A stretch of 8,063 bases of DNA, from assembly GCA_937914775.1 (NCBI GenBank), contig CALDNB010000224.1, positions 1 through 8,063 on the forward strand. The letters are read 5' to 3'. Source of the DNA: an uncultured Clostridia bacterium (lineage in GTDB: Bacteria > Bacillota > Clostridia > Monoglobales > Firm-18). The notes under the pieces were generated by a model. The model saw only the letters and a list, made by a program, of their open reading frames with translations, had not been told where the DNA came from and ran no database searches. The translations under genes were made by a program, and so were the position numbers. Below, piece by piece: positions 1-6,015 of this stretch (position 1 is its first letter; each line of letters begins with the position of its first letter).

Positions 1-5
1 AAAAT

Positions 6-32
6 TGTGGATAACTTTGGCATATATCCACA
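6..32. other. Inverted pair of DnaA-box-like 9-mers, or hairpin after trkH
   Basis: TGTGGATAA (6-14) is the exact complement of the DnaA-box consensus TTATCCACA, and ATATCCACA (24-32) differs from it at one base in the opposite orientation. Together they form an 8-bp dyad, TGTGGATA/TATCCACA, with an 11-nt gap. A very AT-rich tract follows (about 37-92), as at replication origins. Read on the minus strand the same dyad is followed by ATTTT, so it could merely be a weak terminator for trkH. The window edge prevents a decision. Confidence 0.4.
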
Positions 33-47
33 TTCCTATTTAAATAG

Positions 48-1364
48 TTAGTATATATAATAAATATATTTATATATATTTACACAATCTAGTTTGTAAA
101 AATTAAAGTTTGTTGTAAAATCATAACCGTCAACTGAAATTAAAACAACAGACAAAGCAAGAATAAACAAGTAAGCCATAACGAAAACGTTCACCGAACG
201 AACAACCTCGTGAGCAACAGTTTTGTCATTTAAGGTAACTTTTCCTACTCTGTTGGGGTGTATAAATTGCTTTATTTCTTTTTTTACAGTTCTCCACATA
301 ATAAGAATTCTGGAGACTTTAATACCTCCGCCCGTACTTCCTGCACAGGCGCCGATAAACATCAGCAAAACAAGAACTGTACGTGAAACCATATTCCAGC
401 TATTGAAATCGGCAGTTGCATAACCTGTTGTAGTTATAACCGCTCCAACCTGGAAAAAAGCATAACGCAGGTTGTCCCATATTACAGGAATTCTGTCACG
501 CATATCAAACATAATTATTAATACCGCACAGGCAATAATAATTAGATAAGCACGAACTTCTTCCATAGAAAAGGCTTTTTTAGGTTTTCTGATAAGCAAC
601 AAAAAATAAAAGGTAAAGTTGATACCGTATAAAACCATAAAAATACCTATAACCCATTGAATATAAGAACTGTAACTTGCAATACTGTCGTTTCTGATGC
701 CAAAGCCACCTGTACCTGCTGTACCAAATGACAGAGTTAACGCATCAAATAATGGCAATTTACCAAGTAATAACAGCACTGCTTCCAATATAGTTAAGCC
801 AAAATAAATACCGTATAAAATTTTCGCAGTAACCTGTAATTTAGGCACAAGTTTTTCAACCTGAGGACCGGGGCTCTCTGCTTTCATAAGGTTGGTATCG
901 GAACCGCCAGAAGGTGCTTTTAACATAAGTACAAATACTAAAACACCCATACCGCCAATCCAATGTGTAAGACTTCGCCAGAACAAAATGCCTTTCGGCA
1001 CTATATCAAGGTCGGTAATTACACTGGCACCCGTTGTGGTAAAACCCGAAACAGTTTCAAAAAGAGCAGAAACCGGTGAAGTTAAAACGCCTGTTAAAAT
1101 AAAAGGAATACAACCTAAAACACTAATAACTATCCAACTAAGGGCAGTAACTAAAAACCCCTCTTTTATGTTGAATACTCTGTTTTTAGGTTTTCTGACC
1201 ATACACAAAAGACCCGCAGCCACACAAATTAATATAGTTATAACAAAAGCGCTGATAGTTACAGGCTCTTTATATATGATTGAAACAATTAAAGGTAAAG
1301 CAAGTAAAAAGCCTTCGCAAAGAACTACTTTACCCAAAATATAAAACACAATTGACAGATTCAT
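48..1364 (-). CDS. trkH: TrkH-family potassium channel subunit, C-terminally truncated
   Basis: Integral membrane, potassium-translocating subunit of a Trk uptake system. The 438-residue product shows the repeated membrane-loop-membrane plan of TrkH. Filter loop 1 is FTTTGA at 108-113, loop 2 is GTAGTGGFG at 214-222 and loop 3 is ITTTGYAT at 310-317. The conserved glycine-rich segment CAGSTGGGIK follows at 340-349. Family members usually run to about 480 residues with a fourth filter loop and a last helix. Here recognisable family sequence stops at DFTTNF (415-420), just where loop 4 should begin. It is followed by an 18-residue AT-coded tail rich in Tyr, Ile and Lys, then TAA. The start ATG lies 12 nt after the trkA stop, with a GGGGGAA ribosome site between them, so the two genes form an operon. 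The family call is secure. Whether the truncated protein works is doubtful, and an assembly join at about position 104 is an alternative. Confidence 0.88.
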   Translation of the reverse strand: MNLSIVFYILGKVVLCEGFLLALPLIVSIIYKEPVTISAFVITILICVAAGLLCMVRKPKNRVFNIKEGFLVTALSWIVISVLGCIPFILTGVLTSPVSALFETVSGFTTTGASVITDLDIVPKGILFWRSLTHWIGGMGVLVFVLMLKAPSGGSDTNLMKAESPGPQVEKLVPKLQVTAKILYGIYFGLTILEAVLLLLGKLPLFDALTLSFGTAGTGGFGIRNDSIASYSSYIQWVIGIFMVLYGINFTFYFLLLIRKPKKAFSMEEVRAYLIIIACAVLIIMFDMRDRIPVIWDNLRYAFFQVGAVITTTGYATADFNSWNMVSRTVLVLLMFIGACAGSTGGGIKVSRILIMWRTVKKEIKQFIHPNRVGKVTLNDKTVAHEVVRSVNVFVMAYLFILALSVVLISVDGYDFTTNFNFYKLDCVNIYKYIYYIY

Positions 1365-1376
1365 ACTGTTCCCCCA

Positions 1377-2735
1377 TTAATCGGCAACTATATCATTAAG
1401 GTCGTTAAGACCGTGATTTAATGACACAACAATTACTGTATCCCCGACTTTTATCATGTTTTTACCGCGTGGGATAATAACCTGGTCGCCTCTTGTTATG
1501 CAGCAAATAAGTTGATTTGGTTTAAGTTGCAGTTCTGACAAAGGAATGTCGGTAACTTCAGACTCTTCAGCAACAGAAAACTCAACTACTTCTACTCTGT
1601 TGTCAAGTATCTGGTACAAAGTCTTAACGTTGCTTCCTTTTTCGTTCTGCAAGGCTCTTATATACTGCAAAATAAAATCACATGTAAGATGCTTTGGAAA
1701 TACAACTTTACCAATATCAAGTTCATCTAACAATTCATCAAATTCAAATCTGTTGATTTTGGAAATTCTTGTATTGACACCCTGCTTTTTAGCATACATA
1801 GAAAGCATCATATTTTCTTCGTCCAGATCTGTAAGAGCCACAAAGGATTCAGCATCTTCAATTCCTTCTGTTGTAAGCAACTGTCTGTCTGTACCGTCAC
1901 CGTGAATGATTGTTGCATCGGGTAACAGTTCGGCAAGGTACTCACAACGTTCCATATCTCTCTCAATAATTTTTACATCAATATTATGCTGGAGTAAATC
2001 TTTAGCAAGGTAATATGCAATTGCACCGCCGCCAACAATCAGTGAATTCTTAACGGGAGCAACCTGAAGATGCAGTTTTTTAAAGTACTCAACTGCATTT
2101 TCTTTTGTAGCAATAACTGTAACAATATCGTTGACATTAAGGACAAAATTACCATCAGGAATAATTACCTCGTGACCGCGTTCAACTGCACAAATAAGCA
2201 CATCACAACCGTATTTATCGCTAATATCTTTAAGAGGCATTCTGTCAAAACCGTAAGCATCTTTAAGTTCAAATTTAATAAGACGAACTTTACCGTCAGC
2301 AAAAGTATCGATATGACTTGCAGACGGAAAACGCAGTACTCTTGATAATTCACGTGCAGTTGCAAGTTCAGGATTAATAATTGTTGAAATACCCAGTTGT
2401 TGCTTTATAAACTCGATTTCCTGACTGTATATAGGATTTCGTACACGTGCAACACAACGGCAATGTCCCGCTTTTTTTGCAAACATACAGCAAAGAAGAT
2501 TTAATTCATCAGAGCCTGTAACCGCAATTAATACATCGGCATTTTCAAAGTTTGCTTCTTCTAAAACAGAAATTGATGAGCCGTTTCCAACGATGCCCAT
2601 TACATCAATTTCTTCTGTAATCTGATTAATTTTGTTTGAGTTAGTATCAATTACAGTAATGTTGTGCCCCTCGTCATAAAGAATTTTTACAAGTGCATTA
2701 CCAACTTTACCGCAACCAACTAAAATAATATTCAT
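1377..2735 (-). CDS. trkA: TrkA, NAD-binding regulatory subunit of Trk potassium uptake
   Basis: Cytoplasmic gating subunit that binds nucleotides and controls the TrkH pore. The 452-residue length and duplicated plan match full-length TrkA rather than single-domain KtrA. The first RCK/Rossmann half has GCGKVG at 7-12 and the ribose-binding acid D30 in VIDTN. A TrkA_C-type lobe follows at roughly 145-215. The second Rossmann half has the variant motif GGGAIA at 235-240 and an acid near 258 in IIERD, and a second C lobe ends the protein (about 370-445). The classical glycine pattern is kept in half one but altered in half two, so the halves may differ in nucleotide binding. It is the first gene of the trkA-trkH operon, behind a consensus promoter. 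The ribosome site is modest (GGATGGGA about 6 nt before the ATG). Confidence 0.95.
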   Translation of the reverse strand: MNIILVGCGKVGNALVKILYDEGHNITVIDTNSNKINQITEEIDVMGIVGNGSSISVLEEANFENADVLIAVTGSDELNLLCCMFAKKAGHCRCVARVRNPIYSQEIEFIKQQLGISTIINPELATARELSRVLRFPSASHIDTFADGKVRLIKFELKDAYGFDRMPLKDISDKYGCDVLICAVERGHEVIIPDGNFVLNVNDIVTVIATKENAVEYFKKLHLQVAPVKNSLIVGGGAIAYYLAKDLLQHNIDVKIIERDMERCEYLAELLPDATIIHGDGTDRQLLTTEGIEDAESFVALTDLDEENMMLSMYAKKQGVNTRISKINRFEFDELLDELDIGKVVFPKHLTCDFILQYIRALQNEKGSNVKTLYQILDNRVEVVEFSVAEESEVTDIPLSELQLKPNQLICCITRGDQVIIPRGKNMIKVGDTVIVVSLNHGLNDLNDIVAD

Positions 2736-2770
2736 TAAATCCCATCCGTTTCCTAATATGGTGTAATGAT

Positions 2771-2798
2771 ATTATATAACAATTAATTATTTTGTCAA
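2771..2798 (-). promoter_or_regulatory. Sigma-A promoter of trkA-trkH
   Basis: On the minus strand a perfect TTGACA (2793-2798) and a perfect TATAAT (2771-2776) are separated by 16 bp. The trkA ATG follows 35 nt after the -10 box. The -35 box contains the TGA stop codon of the upstream S-component gene (2795-2797), so the operon has its own promoter with no spare spacer. Confidence 0.85.
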
Positions 2799-3298
2799 CT
2801 GTTTTTATACTTAATCATTATTTTAACCAGAGGATTGAATAACAATAATACTGTAACAAAAGTGCATATTATCTGCGGAACAACTGTGTAAACAGACGAA
2901 AACATATATGTAATTGCTGCATTCTTACTAAAACCGAAAAACAGGGGTGTAATAATATTGTCAAGCAAAGTGAAAAGAGCAGTAAATATAACTGAACATA
3001 ATGTTATAATGCTTAGTTTGTCTGTTTTTTTGCCAAGAAATCCAAAAAACAACGCAAATAAATTATAGTAAATTAAGTAAAGTATTATTACTTTTAAATC
3101 AAACCCAAAAACAAGGCATCTGACAAAAGAAAATACGGTAGATACAATAATGCCTTTTACACTTCCAAAAACAAAACAGTAACAAAGCAATAATACGGTG
3201 ACAATTTCAATACCGCTTATAAAACTTAACACGTATTGAGCCGCTATTAAAAGCGCTACAAACGTCCCCATAAATGAAATATCCTTAATGTTTTTCAT
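2795..3298 (-). CDS. ECF transporter S component-like membrane protein, probably for cobalamin
   Basis: A 167-residue, very hydrophobic protein with about six predicted membrane segments (roughly 9-29, 31-48, 49-66, 69-90, 97-118 and 133-158) and short charged loops. This size and plan fit the substrate-binding S subunit of energy-coupling factor vitamin transporters. Its N-terminal helix carries ALLIA at 15-19, matching the AxxxA pattern S components use to dock on EcfT. No ATPase or EcfT gene is next to it, as expected for a group II system sharing a common module. The start is fixed by a TAATG overlap: the ATG shares one base with the stop of the upstream lipoprotein gene, suggesting translational coupling. 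Substrate is inferred from context: the operon is headed by a cobalamin riboswitch and its partner has a transcobalamin-like domain. CbrT/CblT-type S components are the obvious comparison. The S-component call is fairly good; the substrate is inferred. Confidence 0.75.
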   Translation of the reverse strand: MKNIKDISFMGTFVALLIAAQYVLSFISGIEIVTVLLLCYCFVFGSVKGIIVSTVFSFVRCLVFGFDLKVIILYLIYYNLFALFFGFLGKKTDKLSIITLCSVIFTALFTLLDNIITPLFFGFSKNAAITYMFSSVYTVVPQIICTFVTVLLLFNPLVKIMIKYKNS

Positions 3299-3696
3299 TA
3301 TTTATACACCCAAAAATATAACATACCAGGTTTTATTTTTAACTTGTCAGCGCCAAAAAGTGACGAACCGTAAACATTTCCGTTGTATTCAATAGTGCCC
3401 CAACCTGTATTTGCGTTTTCTTCATCGGAAGTATATAACATCCAGCATTTACTGAAATCATCTTTATTATATAGTCCGTTTACAGATGTAATCATTCCAT
3501 CACTTTCCGTGTATTCAAATTCACCGTTTTCTTTTAGTTTTTCCATATAATCACTTAAAAATTCGCAGTCATAAGCGGATTGCTCAGTAACAGAAATTAC
3601 ATATAAAGTTTCTCCTTCCGAAACAACTAAAGGCTCCTTTGAAGTGCAGGACACAAGTGTAATTAAAACAAGCACAACAAAAAATAACTTTTTCAT
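3298..3696 (-). CDS. DUF4430 (transcobalamin-like) lipoprotein
   Basis: A 132-residue secreted, lipid-anchored protein. Residues 1-17 form a lipoprotein signal peptide: Lys-Lys, a hydrophobic stretch and the lipobox LVSC with the lipidated Cys at 17. The rest, about 65-132, resembles the DUF4430 domain, which corresponds to the C-terminal domain of intrinsic factor and transcobalamin. Visible marks are the GMITSVNGL segment (67-75), a tryptophan in CWMLYTS (84-90) and a final segment with IKPGMLYFWVY (121-131). I chose the ATG at 3694-3696 because AGGAGGAA lies 6 nt upstream and the signal peptide begins there. An in-frame ATG 21 codons earlier has no ribosome site, and the extra codons would overlap the riboswitch terminator. 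The likely role is to hold cobalamin or another corrinoid outside the membrane for the S component encoded next; binding itself is inferred. Confidence 0.82.
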   Translation of the reverse strand: MKKLFFVVLVLITLVSCTSKEPLVVSEGETLYVISVTEQSAYDCEFLSDYMEKLKENGEFEYTESDGMITSVNGLYNKDDFSKCWMLYTSDEENANTGWGTIEYNGNVYGSSLFGADKLKIKPGMLYFWVYK

Positions 3697-3702
3697 AATA
3701 GT

Positions 3703-3709
3703 TCCTCCT
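3703..3709 (-). promoter_or_regulatory. Ribosome binding site deciding the lipoprotein start
   Basis: The minus strand reads AGGAGGA, followed 6 nt later by the ATG at 3694-3696. It lies just past the U-run of the riboswitch terminator, so translation of this gene begins only on transcripts that escape termination. Confidence 0.85.
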
Positions 3710-3715
3710 AAAATT

Positions 3716-3763
3716 AAAAAAAGTGCCGACAATGGCACAAAATAATGTATTTTCTCCATTGCC
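3716..3763 (-). terminator. Riboswitch expression platform: terminator and competing antiterminator
   Basis: On the minus strand GTGCC (3734-3738) pairs with GGCAC (3723-3727) around a 6-nt loop and is followed by seven Us (3716-3722), a short intrinsic terminator. Competing with it, GGCAAUGG (3756-3763) pairs with CCAUUGUC (3728-3735), an 8-bp helix with one G-U pair. That helix is capped by a 6-bp AAAAUA/UAUUUU stem (3748-3753 with 3739-3744). The two structures share bases 3734-3735 and the terminator loop, so they exclude each other. Confidence 0.78.
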
Positions 3764-3782
3764 CAAGAAAATTAACAAACAA

Positions 3783-3881
3783 ATCCGTCGGACAGGTATT
3801 CGGACTGTAACCGTAATGACTGTTGTGACGGATTTTCACCGCACTTCCCCTGTAAAAATGAATTAATCATACGCGACGAAT
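3783..3881 (-). ncRNA. Cobalamin riboswitch aptamer
   Basis: The minus strand carries the B12-box AGTCCGAATACCTGTC at 3791-3806, matching the family consensus. Upstream, within the conserved core, are GGGGAAG and the P5 hairpin CGG-UGAAAAU-CCG (3829-3841). The closing P1 helix pairs ATTCGTCG (3874-3881) with CGACGGAT (3783-3790), eight pairs including one U-G. ACAGG next to the core pairs with CCTGT of the B12 box. At about 99 nt it is compact, lacking large peripheral arms. The RNA would bind a cobalamin cofactor and lower expression of the downstream lipoprotein and S-component genes. Which cobalamin it prefers cannot be told by eye. Confidence 0.93.
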
Positions 3882-3895
3882 ATTTAATTTTTTTA

Positions 3896-3924
3896 ATTAT
3901 ATCATCAAACAAAAAAACTGTCAA
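3896..3924 (-). promoter_or_regulatory. Sigma-A promoter of the cobalamin riboswitch operon
   Basis: Minus-strand TTGACA (3919-3924) and TATAAT (3896-3901), both perfect, are 17 bp apart. Predicted transcription start is about 3889, only some 8 nt before the P1 helix of the aptamer. The -35 box sits inside the 3' arm of the terminator of the upstream cyclodeaminase-family gene. Confidence 0.88.
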
Positions 3925-3939
3925 CAGCAGTTGACAGTT
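3912..3939 (-). terminator. Intrinsic terminator of the cyclodeaminase-family gene
   Basis: A perfect 10-bp stem, AACTGTCAAC with GTTGACAGTT (3930-3939 and 3916-3925 on the minus strand), has a 4-nt loop and is followed by a run of Ts. It begins 12 nt after the stop codon at 3952-3954. Confidence 0.88.
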
Positions 3940-3951
3940 TTAACTTGTGTT

Positions 3952-4974
3952 TTATTCCCAGAAAGGAAGTTTTATTCCCTTTTCCAAATTTACAGCATTT
4001 TTATAACAACGGGCAGTAACAGCGATATCCATAATTCCCGCACCTACTGCGTTAAAATAAATAATTTCATCATCGTTTTCACGCCCTGCTTTTGTTCCGT
4101 TTACAATATCACCGATTTCAGCGTGAAGGTCTTCGTCTTTAAACAGTCCGTCTTTCCACATAAGAGCAACTGTGCTTATCATACGGTGCTTTACATTTTC
4201 CCAGTAATCAACTACAACTTTACTTGATTTATTTACACATTCATTATCCACTTCATAATCCGCCATATTCATAACAAGAGCACCTTTTTTTAGCCATTCA
4301 CCTTTAATAAAAGGCTCGCTTGCAAGAGTTACACAGTCAATAATATCACTCTGTTTTGTTGCAAACTCTATATCGTCAGTTGGAATTGCTTTTATATCGG
4401 GGTATTTCGAATTTACTTCATCTGCAAAACGTTGTGCATTTTCAGGTCTTATATCATATATGTAAAGAGTTTTTATTGTAGGTCTGGCAATAAGGGCTGC
4501 TTCAAGTTGGGTTGGAGCCTGTGCTCCTGCTCCGCATATAGTCATAACTGACGCATCTTTCTTTGCAAGGTGTTTAATTGCAACACCGCCTGACGCTCCA
4601 GTTCTCATTGTGCTTACTTTTGTTCCGTCAGCAACACAAAGAGGTAGTTTTGTATCAGGGTCGTTAAGTATTATTGTAACACTTGCTCGGGGCAGACCTT
4701 TTTTATAATTCATCGGTCCACTGCCAATCCATTTAATTCCTGCCATATCATATTCGCCGCCAATATAACCGGGCATAGCGTTGATACGACCTAAAATATT
4801 TTCGTCTTCAACTGTATTACCCCAGCGCATTACACATTTTCCGGGAGCAATTACGTCTCCTGCCTGAGTCAAAACATATACGTTTTCAACATCTGCTATA
4901 ACATCTTTCATAGATGAAGCACCAAGTTCATCCATTGCCTTATTGTTCAAAAACAAAATTTCTGCTTTACTCAT
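3952..4974 (-). CDS. Ornithine cyclodeaminase/mu-crystallin family dehydrogenase-like protein
   Basis: A cytoplasmic NAD(P)-dependent protein of 340 residues, close to the usual family length. Family marks: KWIGSGPMN (81-89) with the substrate-site lysine; LPLCVADGT followed by MRTGAS at 123-128; and a Rossmann turn GAGAQ at 148-152, with the ribose-contacting acid D174 in IYDIRPE. LHAEIGDIVNG at 283-293 matches the conserved C-terminal block. The family includes ornithine cyclodeaminase, alanine dehydrogenase, ketimine reductase and 2,3-diaminopropionate synthesis enzymes, and the reaction here cannot be fixed from sequence. I use the ATG at 4972-4974, with AGAGGAG 7 nt upstream; an in-frame start at 5019 would add 15 residues and lacks a convincing site. 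It is a single-gene unit, divergent from a LysR regulator and closed by a strong terminator, suggesting substrate-induced control by that regulator. Confidence 0.85.
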   Translation of the reverse strand: MSKAEILFLNNKAMDELGASSMKDVIADVENVYVLTQAGDVIAPGKCVMRWGNTVEDENILGRINAMPGYIGGEYDMAGIKWIGSGPMNYKKGLPRASVTIILNDPDTKLPLCVADGTKVSTMRTGASGGVAIKHLAKKDASVMTICGAGAQAPTQLEAALIARPTIKTLYIYDIRPENAQRFADEVNSKYPDIKAIPTDDIEFATKQSDIIDCVTLASEPFIKGEWLKKGALVMNMADYEVDNECVNKSSKVVVDYWENVKHRMISTVALMWKDGLFKDEDLHAEIGDIVNGTKAGRENDDEIIYFNAVGAGIMDIAVTARCYKNAVNLEKGIKLPFWE

Positions 4975-5006
4975 AACATTCTCCTCTTTCATTTCATACT
5001 TTGTCA

Positions 5007-5035
5007 ATTTTACCACCAATTTACCAAACTGTACA
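5007..5035 (-). promoter_or_regulatory. Possible promoter of the cyclodeaminase-family gene
   Basis: Minus-strand TGTACA (5030-5035) and TAAAAT (5007-5012) are 17 bp apart. The -35 matches the consensus at only four of six positions, as expected for an activator-dependent promoter facing a LysR gene. It is the best candidate in the intergenic region but is not certain. Confidence 0.45.
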
Positions 5036-5053
5036 GAATGTCATTTTATCTAC

Positions 5054-5082
5054 TTGCAACATTTTTAAATATATAGTAAAAT
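5054..5082 (+). promoter_or_regulatory. Promoter of the LysR gene
   Basis: TTGCAA (5054-5059) and TAAAAT (5077-5082) are 17 bp apart, and AGGAGGAA lies at 5092-5099, 6 nt before the ATG. An inverted repeat covers the spacer and the -10 box (see the separate entry), consistent with autoregulation. Confidence 0.65.
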
Positions 5083-5085
5083 GTT
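5058..5085. promoter_or_regulatory. Inverted repeat, candidate LysR operator
   Basis: AACATTTT (5058-5065) and AAAATGTT (5078-5085) are perfect 8-bp arms separated by 12 bp. The repeat lies between the divergent genes and overlaps the LysR promoter from the edge of its -35 to its -10. LysR-type regulators commonly bind such interrupted dyads. The AT-rich composition raises the chance of coincidence. Confidence 0.45.
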
Positions 5086-5105
5086 AATATCAGGAGGAAT
5101 ACATA

Positions 5106-5954
5106 ATGGAAATTTTACAGTTAAGATATTTTTTTGAAAGCGCTAAAAATGAGAGTTTTACAAAAACGGCAGAAAAATATATGGTTCCCACCTCTTCTGT
5201 TTCCGCTTCTGTACGACACTTAGAGAGCGAACTTGGTTGCAAACTGTTTGACAGGGCTTACAACCGCATAGTATTAAACAATAACGGCAAAAGACTGCAA
5301 CAAGCACTTGTTACTGTTTTTTCAGAACTGGACAGTGCTGTAAACGATTTAAAAGATACAGAAACAGACAAACGAGAAATTAAAATACTTGTTTGCGCTA
5401 TGCGAAAAAATATAACAGATTATATTATTGAATACAACAAACAATTTCCGCATATTACATTTAAGACTGTTTTTGATTACGAAAGCAGTTCCATTGAAAA
5501 CTATGATATAATAATAGATGAAAAAAAAGACATTTATCAGGACTATGAAATGTTTGAACTGTTTAATATGCGCATTAAATTAAAAGTAGCATCTAACAGT
5601 CCTCTTTTGGGTAGAAGACTGACTTTAAAGCAACTGCACAATCACCCCTTTGTATCATTAAGTGAAAAAAGTAATATGCACAAATTACTTATTCGTGCTT
5701 GTGAAAGAGCAGGATTTTCACCAAACATAGTTGCACAAATAAACGATATAGAGTGCTACGAAAAACTAATTGCCTCAGGAATTGGAATTGGTCTTGGCAG
5801 AGAACACGCTTATACCAAAGAAAGTGCCAAAGTGTGTAATTTAGATGTAGCAGATTTTAATGAACGATATGTAGTTTATGCATACTGCAATAAACAAACT
5901 TCATACAGAAATGTTAAGAAATTCCTTGATTTTGTAAAAAACAAAAGTCAATAA
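5106..5954 (+). CDS. LysR-type transcriptional regulator
   Basis: A 282-residue DNA-binding regulator, slightly shorter than the usual 290-310. Residues 1-60 are a typical LysR winged helix-turn-helix: LQLRYFFESAKNESFTKTAE leads into the recognition-helix region TSSVSASVRHLESELG (29-44), then KLFDR (46-50). Residues from about 90 form the effector-binding domain, with the family feature ASGIGIGLG near 218-226. The start is set by AGGAGGAA at 5092-5099. It is transcribed away from the cyclodeaminase-family gene across a 131-nt gap. That is the classic arrangement for a LysR protein controlling its neighbour and itself, so an amino-acid-like effector is plausible but inferred. No terminator follows it: the -35 of pyruvate kinase starts at the next base after the stop, so some read-through into pyk is expected. 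Confidence 0.93.
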   Translation: MEILQLRYFFESAKNESFTKTAEKYMVPTSSVSASVRHLESELGCKLFDRAYNRIVLNNNGKRLQQALVTVFSELDSAVNDLKDTETDKREIKILVCAMRKNITDYIIEYNKQFPHITFKTVFDYESSSIENYDIIIDEKKDIYQDYEMFELFNMRIKLKVASNSPLLGRRLTLKQLHNHPFVSLSEKSNMHKLLIRACERAGFSPNIVAQINDIECYEKLIASGIGIGLGREHAYTKESAKVCNLDVADFNERYVVYAYCNKQTSYRNVKKFLDFVKNKSQ

Positions 5955-5983
5955 TTGAAATATCAGGATTAATGTGATATAAT
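5955..5983 (+). promoter_or_regulatory. Extended -10 promoter of pyruvate kinase
   Basis: TTGAAA (5955-5960), 17 bp, then TATAAT (5978-5983), preceded by TG one base away, giving an extended -10. It starts at the first base after the LysR stop codon. AATGT and ACATT (5981-5985 and 5991-5995) form a small dyad across the expected start site. Confidence 0.83.
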
Positions 5984-6015
5984 GTAAAAAACATTAGAAA
6001 GTAGGCATCGTAATT

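Noticed and set aside
62..81. AT-only dyad AAATATA/TATATTT in the trkH tail
   Set aside because: Such dyads are expected by chance in nearly pure A/T sequence; not listed as a separate element.
892..1344. 150-residue plus-strand frame opposite trkH
   Set aside because: It is an antisense shadow of a clearly coding TrkH frame with family motifs.
3694..3759. Longer start for the DUF4430 lipoprotein
   Set aside because: The extra 21 codons cover the riboswitch terminator and antiterminator, lack a ribosome site, and would bury the lipoprotein signal peptide.
4975..5019. Longer start for the cyclodeaminase-family protein
   Set aside because: The extra 15 residues are not family-like, and the AGAGGAG site is correctly spaced for the ATG at 4972-4974.
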